Shown here in pieces: positions 22,640 through 34,410 of a stretch of 64,000 nt of DNA. Position numbers and translations under genes: made by a program. Each line of letters starts with the position of its first letter. Position 1 is the first letter of the stretch. Below the pieces are notes generated by a model. It ran no database searches. It saw only the letters and a list, made by a program, of their open reading frames with translations, and was not told where the DNA came from. Source of the DNA: Brachycybe producta (taxonomy: Eukaryota; Arthropoda; Diplopoda; Playtdesmida; Andrognathidae); the NCBI GenBank assembly GCA_036925085.1, contig JAUPFP010000016.1, forward strand, positions 2,504,903 to 2,568,902, written 5' to 3'.

Positions 22640-22849
22640 CTATGTTAAAAGCCGGTTCAAAAGATTCAAGTAGAAGGTCAAGTGATAAGTTTCGTTCTTG
22701 AATTTCTGCCTTAGAAACTAGAAAAGCAGTCAATTGTAGTTTCTACTTAAAAAAATTAACTTTTTACAACACTTTGAAAATAATCGAATTTCTAATATTT
22801 TTTAAAATAATGAATTCTCAAAGTATCAATATAAGTTTATTATTAGAGA
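22640..22849. mobile_element. Family A MITE, left part, interrupted by a Helitron-like element
   Basis: It contains CCTTAGAAACTAGAAAAGCA and AAATTAACTTTTTACAACAC. It stops at CTAG of the inserted element. TATTCTAGTTTCTTACAAAG at about 23248 looks like its right arm. Confidence 0.6.
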
Positions 22850-23235
22850 CTAGTGAGGTAACCCGTCATAAATGACGGGAGCAAAATTCACAGGCAATTG
22901 TACGCATGCGCGTCGTTTGTTCCTTTTTTACTCCTTTCATTTCAATTTCAGTCACCCCCTCCCACTTTTTCCCCGTCCACGTTTCTCCCCCCCCCCTCTA
23001 CACATTCCAACCTTTTCCCCCTCTCAAATTTAATATCATAGGGTTCTTGGATGGCAAGGGTGCAACATATAGTTGACCTTGAGAAAAAAAAGCCGTTCAT
23101 TTATTCAAATTTATATAAATTCCGACGTGCTTCAAGGTTTGTACAGCGTTATCGCAGACAGATAGATACCCACAAAGACCTGGCATAATATATATATAAT
23201 AGTTTATTACATATATATACATACACATATACATA
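22850..23235 (-). mobile_element. Helitron-like non-autonomous element, copy 2
   Basis: On the minus strand it ends CCGTCATTTATGACGG, then GTTACCTCACTAG, with T next in the target. This is the hairpin plus CTAG terminus also seen at 10583. The body shares CACAGGCAATTG, the ACTGAAATTGAAATGAAAGG region and TATAAATTTG with copy 1. It lacks the internal inverted repeat of copy 1. The 5' border lies in a TA-rich stretch and is approximate. Confidence 0.6.
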
Positions 23236-23324
23236 TATTTACAAATATTCTAGTTTCTTACAAAGTTTCAATTTTTTTCTCTCTCGATTTTCAAATTTCC
23301 ATTTTAAATTGCCTCTTGAGTCCT

Positions 23325-23640
23325 TAGTCCCACACATGCAAAAAAAGTAAACTAAAAATGTAAAAATAGAAAAAAAGGCAGATAAAAGTCGAAATTGTTT
23401 CACCTTTTTCTATTCTGCCAAGAGGAATTATATTTTATCAGCTAATAGGATAAAGTAATTTAGAAGCATAATTCTTTATACTCCTCTACATATTTCATTC
23501 TCCTTTGAACGAATTAGACATCATCATCATCGAGGACATTTTTGAACTTATAAAAACTAAAAAAAAATGCCTTTGAAGTGTTTTTTCTCTCTATTGTAAT
23601 GTGTGAAAATTCTTGAACACAAAGGAACGAAACAATGTAC
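23325..23640. mobile_element. Family B MITE
   Basis: It contains GTCCCACACATGCAAAAAAA, the TTCTATTCTGCCAAGAGGAA block and ATTGTAATGTGTGAAAATTC followed by TTGAACACAAAGGAACG. These blocks occur in the same order as in other copies. Confidence 0.65.
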
Positions 23641-23697
23641 AAGATGAGCCACAAGTTTTGAAAACAGACTCATGTTGATTATTGTAAAACTGTTCCA

Positions 23698-23758
23698 AAT
23701 TTATCCAGAGAACCACATTCCCCTTGTATAAGGGCAATCACTACATACGCGTATGTAG
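23698..23758 (+). repeat. Dispersed repeat K, copy 1
   Basis: CCCCTTGTATAAGGGCAATC and GAGAACCACA match the reverse complement of 28671-28731. The core GGGCAATCACT recurs at about 36600. Confidence 0.6.
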
Positions 23759-24414
23759 TCTTACAAATTTACAAATTTCTTGTTTTTCAGACCAACTTTA
23801 TGTGTAAACCCCCATTTAATATTTTCAGATTAAAATCCAGAAATATAATTTAACTATTTTACTACATTTACCTACTAGAACTATTTAATTTCAAACAAAC
23901 TTTCAAATTTGTTTTCAAGTTTCTTCTAAAAATTGGATGTTTGTTCATTATTATAAACTTTTTCTACATATAATGTATACGCAGTTGTTACACATTTCTA
24001 ATTTAGTGAAAACCGCTTAACACGAAATAAAAAGACCCAGAATGTTTTTTTCGAGTTAATCAAAATTTCCCGTTAAAAGAAAATTTTTTTAAAAAAATAG
24101 TATTTTATAATATATTTATTTATATTACAATATTATAACAAGGACGAAAAAGCAAAAAAGACCCAAAACATTATTTAATGTAAATATTGTATTATTTAAA
24201 ACTTATACTTTGACTTAATATTTTTTATAATATAAAAATTATTAATTTTTAATAGCGCAGCATTGATTTAAGTGTTTTTGTGTTCGGAAAAGCGGGCCAT
24301 AACTTTATTTCGTGTTCAGATGACTGAACAGATGTTTATTTTGTTTTTGTCGCTCCGAATGGCGCCACCTGCGGTGGCTATATGTTATGTAGAACATTCT
24401 TCAGGAGAAACATT

Positions 24415-24690
24415 ACGAAAGGAGACTAGAATAGTTGTCCATAATGCTTAAAGTTTTTCGATGATGATATCTTTCAAAATAAACTTTTTATGACAGTTTG
24501 AAAAAAAAGGCGAAAATAGTTTTTTCATGAAATTTCAATAATCTTAAAAATGTGCCACTTTTAAACTTCCATTACATGTTTATTTTTTAAGATATTACCA
24601 TGAAAAAAACCTTTAACATAATCTTCTATCATTCTCGTTTTGAAAACAATTTAAATTTAGTTTGTAATGTTATTTCGTTTTTCTTACATA
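24415..24690. mobile_element. Family A palindromic MITE, diverged
   Basis: Left arm GATATCTTTCAAAATAAACT with TTTTTATGACAGTTTGAAAA. Inverted part TTTTAAGATATTACCATGAA. The outer arms are eroded. Confidence 0.55.
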
Positions 24691-24724
24691 TTTTCCAAAA
24701 AACATCTATAGAACTTAGCAGTAG

Positions 24725-24808
24725 CCACTTGCAGTGGCGCAATCCGGAGGTGAGAAGGGGGGGAGGGAATACAAAACCAAATAAATATCTATTCAGCCTT
24801 CTTAATTA
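24725..24808. repeat. Short GC-richer repeat fragment
   Basis: GCAGTGGCGCAATCCGGAGG followed by a G-rich stretch and AAATAAATATCTATTCAGCC. The first part resembles 2403-2445 (GCAGTGGCGAGGTCCG) and the last part resembles 8090-8110. Confidence 0.5.
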
Positions 24809-24814
24809 AGAAAA

Positions 24815-24975
24815 TAATTTTTGGTAACGAAATTCTTTGGTACGAAAAAATTCTTTCGTCTTAACCAATATTTTCAAGTGATATGTTTCGTTTTATGACG
24901 AATTTAAACAAAAGAAACCATACTGAACATATGTCGTGTTATCCGTTTTCGTGTTAAAAGGTTTCCGTTGCAAAT
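24815..24975. mobile_element. pogo/Tigger-like MITE remnant
   Basis: GGTAACGAAATTCTTTGGTA and TTTTCGTGTTAAAAGGTTTC are roughly inverted relatives of the GTTAACACGAA motif seen elsewhere in the window. Confidence 0.4.
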
Positions 24976-25866
24976 AATAAGTTCAAAAAAACTGAACATG
25001 CAAAAAGAAAAGAAAAAAAAAAACTCATGCATGAAAATGCCACTAACTTTTTTGTTGTCTCTTTTCAATTTCTTTCAAAAAGGTTATGCAAATAATCAGA
25101 GCAGAAAAAAAATATTCTGTAATCCGCCCTAAAACATTCTGTAATAAGCACGAATGTGGGTTGAGAAAAAAATAAGACAAATGCATAATGAATGAATAAT
25201 AAAACATATTTCAGAATTTTCAATCATGAAAATTTAACGAATCCATGACATACAACATATTGTCGAGAATTAATTATTTCTTTTATTCAGTATCGTCATG
25301 GAAAATCTGCCAAACAGACAAAAAAAGATTCTTCAATAATAAATTGATGTGTGTCATATTGAAATGACATTATCATCATCATCATCCAGACATCCATAGA
25401 AAACTATCATGTTTGAAATAACTAAAAAATCATGTACAAGTGTTGTCATTTCTCATTTTCTCTTTTTTCAGTGACATTTGATTTCAAATTTATAATTAAA
25501 AACAATAATTAACACATTAAAATCCATTCAAAAAAGATCATTGGTTCACACCAAGTCACTTTTTGTCACAATACAATTATTGTTACTGACAAATCTCGAA
25601 ATCATCATCATCATCACCACCAGTTCTATTAGGTTCCAATATGACTTCAAAAGATGTTAACTGCTTGGTTTTACTTTGCATATGGATTAGTTAGAAATAG
25701 AACAACAGCATACAGATAATCATAAGGATTTTATCTTATTTATTTATTTATAGAGATTTATTATTCAGAGATCGAGTCTCATGCCTCACGTTATTTGGTT
25801 CAAAGACCCCCCCCCCAAAAAAAAAGCATGGATAACCCCAGTTAAGAACCCACGAACTAAACAATA

Positions 25867-25984
25867 GGTGCGTTCAGTTCCTAAGCCAATATAAAAACGG
25901 TTTAGAGAAATATCGATACTATTGCCACAAGAGATATGACGTCACTTTAGTTAAATAAATCTTCTTGCAATGTGAGAACGCACC
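25867..25984. mobile_element. 118-bp TA-flanked MITE
   Basis: The ends GGTGCGTTC and GAACGCACC are perfect inverted repeats flanked by TA on both sides, as for Tc1/mariner-type insertions. The interior has GACGTCAC. Non-coding. Confidence 0.65.
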
Positions 25985-25989
25985 TATAC

Positions 25990-26080
25990 ATTAGAAGTGG
26001 AGCCTGCATAACAGGATATACATCGATACTTCTATTGGGATAAGTAGTGCTGTGTAACCAGCCTCAATGTCCTTCATTTA
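25990..26080 (+). repeat. Dispersed repeat E, copy 3
   Basis: AGAAGTGGAGCCTGCATAAC, then TATTGGGATAAGTAGTGCTG and GCCTCAATGTCC. Confidence 0.6.
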
Positions 26081-28670
26081 AACTAAATTGGAGAAGTCAA
26101 TCGCTACTTTATACCATACAATATAATAAATACATGACTATATGACTTTTATCTAAAAGCAGAAAAAAAAAAGTAGAATATCTGGAGAGAAAGAAAAAAA
26201 CTGGAAGAAAAATTCTAGATCATTTTTCATTGTACAAACAATAAGCTTAAATCATAAACATAGAGGCCTAACAGCTACAAACAATAATATTGCTTACGAA
26301 ACAACAACAAATTCAAATTTTTGAGTAACACTGCATTTATCCACTTGATCCAAAGACATTATAGAAATTTTTTATAGTTATATTTTTGATAGGTGATCAA
26401 TGATCATCCAATATATATATATAACCATTGTATAGCAAAATCGATTGTTGTGATAAATCTTAGGTTTTACTTGTCAAGTTTAAAATGTTTCATAAGAAAA
26501 CACATAAACAACCCTAAAAGTCATATATACAGTATATATAGGGCCCTAAACATAACAGACAGTTATTTCAGATTCCTAAAATAAAAGTTGAACTAATTTT
26601 ACGATGCAACTTGTGACATATAGATTTTATTGTATATATTTATATTATTTCCAAATTAATGTTTTTCAATTCCATTCAATTCAACTCATTACAGCTGCAA
26701 TCTGCTCGAGAGCCATGTGGCCAGTGGAAATAATTCCCAATCATAAATGATTTGTCACTTAGAATTTTAGACAAGGTTTAGACATCATTTTGAAACTGAA
26801 TTCGTACTAAATCAAAACTATGCGCTGGAAGAAAATGTCATAGTCTAAGTTATTACAAATCGTCTCTGAAGATTATCACAATTGTGTTCGAAACATCAGG
26901 CTATTTTTTATATTAAAAGTTTTTTTTTGTTGAAATTATAACTTTTTAATTAATTAAAAATTATTTTAGGAATCTCTCAGACTATCTAAAAGAACTATTT
27001 TATTGTTAAATCATCATAGTTAATCATAATTGTTTTATATATAAATTTAATGATCATTTACCGAGTCAACCACTTAAACTAGAAAAATAAATAAATTGAA
27101 GTTACTAAGATTTCCGCCTTTCTTTTAAAACCTATCCACAAGAAGAAGAAGAAAACAACTCGATTACAGTTGTCACCTCGACAACTTAGTTAAAGTTTAA
27201 ACTTTATTGATGTAAATAAAATCTAGATGCAGTACTAATGCCAAAATAACGATGATGGCACCAGGATTTTTTTCTTCTTCTTTTGTGAAAATCCCTTAGC
27301 ACCACCTTAGATTATTTGAATTAAGAATTTTTTTCTTCTTTTATTTTGCAACACACAAATTTATATATATATATGGAATGGCTCATATATATATAAAATC
27401 ACGACAAACACTATAAACTAGTCTCAAGACTATCATAATACAGAGAAACAGAGCTGTTTCTATAAAAAACAAAATACCATCATAATAGCTTGGTACCATT
27501 CTGCCGTTTCATCATTCGCCGCCTGTCTAAAGCAAATTCTCAATCACATCTGTTGGTGTTGACGGCGTAATGAGAAAACAGCGGCAAGTTTGTCTGACAC
27601 TATCAGAATAAGCCATACAATGAATGAAGTTAGAAACAGAAAAAAAAGTGGTAAAAAATACCATAAAAAAGAGTATTTGCACATGAGAAGACACAAGAAA
27701 GTAGAAGACAGAAAAAAAAAGCAATTCTAGGCAATAAACCCTGAAATTCTAGAAACATTTAACAAACTATAGGGTCTTAACGATTCCATTGTGAAATAGA
27801 GACAGACACAAGAAAAAGAAATACTAATAATGTTAACAAGGAGGTGGTGGTGGTGGTTAAAGTGCAATCGGAAAGAAATTCGGCTCCTAGATTCACTCAC
27901 TCATTCACACTTATCACTTATTCATCAAGATGAATTCACAATTTCAACGTAGATTTCAAAACTGCATCCGAGTGAAAGTGAATATTGGAAGATTTGAAAT
28001 ATAAAAAAAAACACATATATAACCTGAAATAAAGATTAAAAAGAAATCTTCCCCCCCCCCTCTTCAAATAAGCAATTGACACCACTTTCCCCAATGGCAA
28101 TTTTTTTTTAAATTATTTTCTTTATAAAAATGTAGATTTCAAGCCTTATACTTTTTTATTATTATCTGAAAAGTAATAAACGGGAAAAGATGTATGTCTA
28201 TATGTATGTAGTATGTGTAAAAAAATCTTATAATCGTCAATAATAATATCATTTTGCATCTTGTGCACAGCAGAAGCAATATTCATTTTTATAGAAACAT
28301 GGATGGCATGCGGGTGTTGTAATAAAATGAAATACATAATCTGCGACTTAAAAAACACCTCAAAACTATAGAAGAAGAAAAAAAAACACATACACATAAG
28401 CCTGAACCGCACATGCGTGAAAAAAAGCAGAAAATATAAGCAGAATTTAAACATACAGAAGAAAGCTTCAGCTTGATTTCTGCTTTCCTTCGCTTTCAAG
28501 ACATTCCCACATATTAGTTATTTTTAAGCATAAAAATAAACGGAATACGAGCCATAAAAAAGATGTTTGTCTGATAACATGTAATTCTGCATCGCAAAAC
28601 AGACAAAAAAGTTGAAACAATTTTCTGCTTTTATTCACATTGGTTGAAGAACATTTTTTTTTAATGATTA

Positions 28671-28731
28671 CATGTGTATGTAGTGATTGCCCTCATACAA
28701 GGGGATTGTGGTTCTCAGATAAATTTTTATT
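28671..28731 (-). repeat. Dispersed repeat K, copy 2
   Basis: TGTATGTAGTGATTGCCCTC and CAAGGGGATTGTGGTTCTCA are the reverse complement of copy 1 at 23698. Confidence 0.6.
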
Positions 28732-28779
28732 AAGTTTTTATATAATCAAAGTCATTCTTATTTCCAGAAACAAGTCTAA

Positions 28780-28920
28780 GAGAAGGATCACACATACTGA
28801 AAAACGAGCAGAAATTAGATATAGAAATAAAAAATCAGAATAATTCTATGGCGCTTTGCACTGAATTCCTTACAAAGTGGAATTTTCTGAGACTTTCTTC
28901 TGAGTGTGATTCTTCCCTAA
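28780..28920. mobile_element. Small MITE with AAGAATCACAC ends
   Basis: AGAAGGATCACACATACTGA and TGAGTGTGATTCTTCCCTAA are inverted ends. The interior GAAATAAAAAATCAGAATAA resembles family B. Confidence 0.6.
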
Positions 28921-29579
28921 GTGCATGTGTCTCACATACGCATGAGAAAAAGCAGAAAATATAAATATATAGAATCTATATAGAAAATCAGAAGATAAAA
29001 AAAGGATTTTTCTACATTTCTATAAAAAAATTCTAATAACAAAAATATTTCAGTTACATTTGTGAGTTTAAAGAAGAGAAAAAATTGGGCGCCATCTCCC
29101 TGATAAAAGGTATCAGGATAACATTTCTTAATTTTTTTCTGCCTACTTTCTGCACACTACTTTACGCACAGAAAATAGAACACACGTACGCAAGCACAAA
29201 TATGTGCAGAAATAGCAGACACACATGCATACATAGAAAGTACACATTCAGTTTTTTTTTTACTTTTCCAAAATAAAACCGGAAAAACAACGAAGGAATC
29301 TAGAAAATGAGAAGTTGAAATAAAAAAAAATTAAACTAAACGCACCCAAGTGGCAAAATAGCACTTAACCATATATACTTTTTTTTCGGTGCAAAAATAA
29401 TAACCATGAGCGAATCCCATTTTCATTTTCTTCTTCTATATTATTATCATCATCATCATCCTCGTCGTCGTCTATGAACCTATAAATGTTGTCTCCACAC
29501 AGCACTTTCGTCTCCACTCATTAAATTTGACGGAAAACGTATTAAGAATAGGATGCAAAAATAAGGTTTAAGGAATAGA

Positions 29580-29624
29580 AAGAGAGAGAGAGGGAGGGAG
29601 AGAGAGAGAGAGGGAGAGAGAGGC
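29580..29624. repeat. (GA)n purine tract
   Basis: GAGAGAG with GGGA interruptions, then GGCGCGAGAG. It lies in a long polypurine region to about 29730. Confidence 0.85.
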
Positions 29625-29888
29625 GCGAGAGATAATTTAAAACATCAATATTGCAAGTAAAGAGAGAAAGAAAGGTAAAAAAAGAGGAAGAGGATGAATT
29701 AAGAAGAAGAAGAAGAAGGGGAAGAAGGGGTTATGAGTGCGGAAGACAAGAATAGGGTAAAACAACAAGCGAAGCGTGTAAGATCAAAAATGACAGCAGA
29801 GAGAAAATGCTACAAGTTTAAGCTGATAATTCACATAAAACCACATTCTGAACGACACCTAATAATATCTCCCTTATTTTGCAACTAC

Positions 29889-29892
<4 letters not shown>

Positions 29893-29945
<53 letters not shown>
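29893..29945. repeat. (CA)n microsatellite
   Basis: About 25 uninterrupted CA units preceded by CTCT. Poly-His/Thr or poly-Cys/Val open frames through it are artefacts. Confidence 0.95.
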
Positions 29946-29951
<6 letters not shown>

Positions 29952-30739
29952 GAACCGCACTATAATGTTACTCAGGGACCAAAAAAAAATATATAACAAC
30001 CTACCAATAACATTAATTTCAAATAAAATCAATCCTAAAAAGCTCAACAAAAAGTATCTTTTTTTTACATAAGACACTTGTGTGGACACTCAAACATTTC
30101 AGACGTAGGAAAACTTAATAAATGAACTTCAACTTACATGTAAACCCGTTATAAATCACCAGTAACTCCCAAACGGTGTGAAGCGAAATTATGGATGGCA
30201 TACTGAATGTGTTATTATAATTTAATATTTTCAATTGAATTTTAATTATTGGAAAATTCAAAATAAACTACATACATGTAGTAATTATTTCTTTTAAGAG
30301 CTTGTTTTACGTTAGCATTAGTTTTTCTTAAGCAAATTAGAAACTGAAAATGTTACAGGAAAAAAAAACTTAGCACTTGAATTTTTAAGTTGAACCCTCT
30401 GAAGTTCAAGTGACAGGTTTCTTTAATGAATTTGGTCCATAGAATTCAATATGATTTAAATAACAGGCATAAAGTTTTCTGATGTTGATATTTTAAATTT
30501 TAGAATTCACGATTTTTTTTTAGTTAATCGTTGGGCAAAAAGCAGTTTCCTGTATAAAATTTGGTAATTTTCTAACTATTACAAAAAATTTACTACGATT
30601 ATTAAATTTACTACGAATATCAACACGAAAAGACCGATCAGGTCAAAGCAAATTTAAAAAAGTGCTTATAAAACAATCACATTGTTACAAAAAAAGATCA
30701 CCATTTAAAGGCAGAAAAAATACGCTTTTTTAAAAATAA

Positions 30740-30830
30740 AACACCGTTTAGAGGCTAGCTACCATCTAGGAAAACTCTTGGTTACTTGATTACATCTCGA
30801 ATAATTCTAGCCTCTAAACACTGTTTTTTG
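30740..30830. mobile_element. Small MITE with GTTTAGAGGCTAG ends
   Basis: AAAACACCGTTTAGAGGCTA is inverted at TAGCCTCTAAACACTGTTTT. It is related to the hairpin at 19571 and the remnant at 37036-37170. Confidence 0.65.
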
Positions 30831-30857
30831 ATTTCAAAAAGTATATTTTTTCGCCTT

Positions 30858-30888
30858 ATTCATCATCATCATCATCATCATCATCATA
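30858..30888. repeat. (ATC)n microsatellite
   Basis: About ten ATC/CAT units. Confidence 0.9.
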
Positions 30889-31499
30889 CAAATTATAAAC
30901 TAGACATAATTTCAACTAAAAATTCTCTTTGCACGTTCAGTATACTAATGATAATTCTAATTACATAAAGATGAAAAACAAGGATCGAAATAATTTTCAA
31001 GAGAACAATTTAAAAGTTGAGAGAATAATAATATATGTAATGTAAATTAAGAAGTGAAGTGGAAAAACAAAAAAGAAAAGAATAACCTAAAGTGTGAAAT
31101 GAAACTAATTAAATGCATCCTTGTATTAAAATTTTACAAATAGGAAACAAAAAAGACGAAGAAGAAGAAGAAAAAAAAAATCCATAATCGTCAAAAAGTG
31201 TTTGTTAGTTAATATAAAGAAAGAATATTAAAAAAGAAGAAATTCTTGCAACAGATGCACTTTTTCGCCTTCACTTTCATTAAGAAATGAAAGTAATCAA
31301 ACCGTGTAAATTGCTAATGTCCTTAATCAGTATGCACACACCATATATGTAATATTATAAAAATATATAGTGGGTTTCATTTTGAAAGACACAATAAAAT
31401 GACGTTATCTGGTTTCTTTCATAAAAATGAGAAAATTGAACTGTCACCTCAAAAAAAAAAAAAAAGATAAATTTTATAAAAGAGACCTACCCTACATAT

Positions 31500-32220
31500 T
31501 GTAAAAAAAAATATGGAGGCCCAGCCCAGCTTAGAAAAATTTATAGTGAGCTCGGCTCACCAGGCCGACAAAGTCCACAAGGTCAAAACTAGAGACCTGC
31601 ATTGTGTAAAAATTTGAAGCCCTGTTCAGCCCAGCCCAGCCCAGCCCATGAAGCTTTATACTGGGCCTAGGCCACGAAGCCCACCAGTCCCACTAGGTCT
31701 TTAAAATAAAAATGCAGAACCAAACACAGTCCTGCCCATGAGTTGGGCTAGGTATTTGCAAAAGCCCACCATCCCATGGGCTTTACGTAGGTCTCTAATT
31801 TCCATACTAAATTGTTCACAAGTTCATATGCTTTCCAAGAACATGCCCTGTTAATGGCTTTAATGTGTGTATTTTATTGGTGGGTCAGTGAGGAATTTGT
31901 TATACATTTATTAATGTGTAAAATAATATGTGATTCAGTTCTGTACATTTGTAAAAAAAATCCCATGAGAGAAATGTTCAAACGCCTTCCAAACCCGTGA
32001 TGTCCACAAAAGCCACCAACCCCATGAGGCTACCACGCCCAAAAAGCATACCAGGCCCACAAAACCCAACAGGCCTCTAAAATAAAATTGCCAACCCAAG
32101 ACCACCTGCCCATGAGCTTTACGCAGGTTTCTAGTCAAAACCCACAAAATGAATGGGCTTGTTTTCATAACATTGCCAACCTTGGCCCGGCCAACCCAGC
32201 CAATGGGCTCAGCTTTTGCA
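31500..32220. repeat. AGCCC/GGGCT-rich low-complexity arrays
   Basis: Two GC-richer blocks (31500-31800 and 32000-32220) are built from CAGCCCAGCCC, AAAGCCCACC and CATGGGCTTTACGTAGGTCT. The two blocks share CCATGAG-TTTACG-AGGT wording, and a third piece lies at 55120-55210. The origin is unknown, possibly a diverged satellite or tandem MITE. Confidence 0.6.
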
Positions 32221-33093
32221 AAAACACAAATAGCTTACAAAATTAAACTTTTTGTGACAATTTAAAATAGACAATTTTAGTTTTAAAATGTTCCGTTACC
32301 GAAGTAGCCACCAAAAACATACAATTTTCGCCAATTTCAACTGCCATAAAAAGTTTATATTAAAAGATTTTGTTATAAAAATGATAAAACTCAATTCTTT
32401 TTTATATTGTAAATTTCAAACACATTTTGAATTTTATCTCTTTAAACAAAATTCACAATAAAAATTTACAGTTCAACCTAAATCAAATTGAATCTCAATA
32501 ATGTTTAATTTTCTTGACAACTTTTTTTTTCTTTTTCAGGAATAAATTTCTAAAGCACACTTGAACTTTTTTTAAGAGACAACTTCTTGAAAAAAAATTT
32601 CAAAAATTTGTTAAAAACTAGAATTTTCTATATCAATTTAATTTTGCGTCTTTCATTTAAAATACAGTAGGTGCAAAAATGAATATTTGACCATTTTGAA
32701 ACCCTCACAAACAGTATTTTTCTTAAAAGATCATCTTCATAAAAAATATTTTCAGCATATTCATCTATACTATTCTAGTTTTTAAACAACTTTGAATTTC
32801 TTAATGAAGTTGCTTCTGAAAAAAAAAGCTTATGTGTACATTTATTAATACAAATAGAAATAAATGTCGAGCCATCTTAAATTATAAAATGTGTTTCTCA
32901 CACTTAAAATATCTCGAGAATTATTTATTTTAAACAAATAAACAAAAACCATGCAACTTTATATTACATGTATATAATATTAATAATTTATTAGTTTTCA
33001 TATATGTTTTAGACATTTTCTAATCTTTGCTTCAGTCGTTTTTTCTCCCGCGCAAATTCAATGAGAAAATTCGGCAATTTATTTAACTTCAAC

Positions 33094-33094
<1 letters not shown>

Positions 33095-33132
<38 letters not shown>

Positions 33133-33133
33133 T
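33095..33133. repeat. (CT)n(CA)n microsatellite
   Basis: A CT run followed directly by a CA run. Confidence 0.9.
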
Positions 33134-33809
33134 ACTCTCTGAAAAGGTTTTCAACATAATGTAAGTTTTCATTCTTGTGTTCACACATCTAGCTTAAAGG
33201 TCTCTCTCTTGTTAAATTTGGACCTGAGTTTTCATATCATTTTACTTAATTAAAAACATGACCAAAAATAATTTCCATCTCAAAAGTCTAAAGTTGAATT
33301 CATAAAGAAATAACTTATGTTGGTCATCAGTGTCACATCAATAATGCTACCTTCTAATGCTTTTGTATAGGAAAACAGTGAGGATTTTATTTTTCCTTGC
33401 TGTTTTCTCTCATATAAAAAAGTAGGAAAAAAAAAATTCACTTTAAAAATTCTCAACACTTTTCTCATATTTGAATAATATTTTCTTTATACTCGTATAA
33501 TACATAAAAATACGTTATTCATGAATTTCGTATAATGAAAAGTGTGTTGAGTAAATAATACTTTTTTGCGAGTAAATTAAATGTCAAAATTTAGGTGACA
33601 TTATTTAAAATATTATTTTGCATATCAAGAAAGTACACTCCACCAAAATGTCAAAAGTATTTTTTTAAAAGTGCGAAATCCATAGACGATATACGGAAAT
33701 TAGCATGTAGGCTATTTCCAAACTTTCTTTAAAATAGAAGGAATCATAACCAGGTTTTGCAAAAGTATCAGTGTATTCACAGAATATTTGAACGTTTTAT
33801 TATGTAACA

Positions 33810-34040
33810 GACTAATCGTAGGTCACTAGGTGACCTACACATCAGATCTGTAGGTCACTCAGTGACTTACACTTTAGAACTTTTTTTTATATCGGTGATT
33901 AGGTGGGATTACGTTAAATTAAGCTCGTTGCAAGTATTCTGGTGGTGGAAGGGGCGGGGGCACAGCCCCCACAATGTAAAACGTGTAGGTCACTGACTGA
34001 GGCACATTTCATATCTAAAAGTGTAGTTCACTGAGTGAAG
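33810..34040. repeat. GTAGGTCACT inverted and direct repeats
   Basis: AGGTCACTAGGTGACCTACA, then GTAGGTCACTCAGTGACTTA, and again GTGTAGGTCACTGACTGA and GTAGTTCACTGAGTGAAGTT. A GGGGCGGGGGCACAGCCCCC hairpin lies between them. It borders the LINE fragment at 34060. Possibly the 5' part of an unknown element. Confidence 0.5.
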
Positions 34041-34059
34041 TTAAGTTAGGGTTAGGTTT

Positions 34060-34410
34060 GAAATTGTTTGGGAAAATGACGTGGTGATTGTCATGTACAT
34101 GGGCAGGGTTGATCACTCTACAAAAATTAGGGAGATTTTTGCTAGGACAGATTCATATTATTTTTCTTTTTTCCCTAGAGTTATAAGACAATGGAACTCT
34201 CTTCCTGAGGAAGTGGTGAATGGGGATAACTTTGTTTTGTGGATTGACATTTGTATATTCATTTTGTTTTTATATATGTGCAATGGTGCATGTATATCTG
34301 CTTGACAATGCTTAATGCTGCATGTGGACTTTTATGTCCCTCTGCCATAAGCCTATTTGGCTGCTAGCAGAGTACTAATTGTAATTATAATTGTACCTAC
34401 GATTAGTCTG
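34060..34410 (+). mobile_element. LINE 3' fragment with readable reverse transcriptase tail
   Basis: In frame, GRVDHSTKIREIFARTDSYY is followed by FSFFPRVIRQWNSLPEEVVN. The FFPR-(V/T)IR-WN-LP motif marks the C-terminal tail of Jockey/CR1/L2-type reverse transcriptases. The 3' UTR has TGACAATGCTTAATGCTGCA and CTCTGCCATAAGCC, ending AGAGTACTAATTG. Only the last about 50 codons remain. The copy is dead and 5'-truncated. Confidence 0.75.

Noticed and set aside
26690..26730. Possible diverged LINE 3' end (GCCACATGGCTCTCGAGCAG on the minus strand)
   Set aside because: Only a loose resemblance to the GCC-GGCTGC-GCAGAGTA end. Too short to support.
29400..29530. Minus-strand frame with an Asp-rich run (FIDDDEDDDDDNN)
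   Set aside because: The acidic run comes from a GAT/ATC microsatellite. There are no clear exon borders and it is not PSMD1.
29720..30089. Open frames through the CA array
   Set aside because: They consist of poly-His/Thr or poly-Cys/Val from a (CA)n microsatellite and have no conserved flanking sequence.
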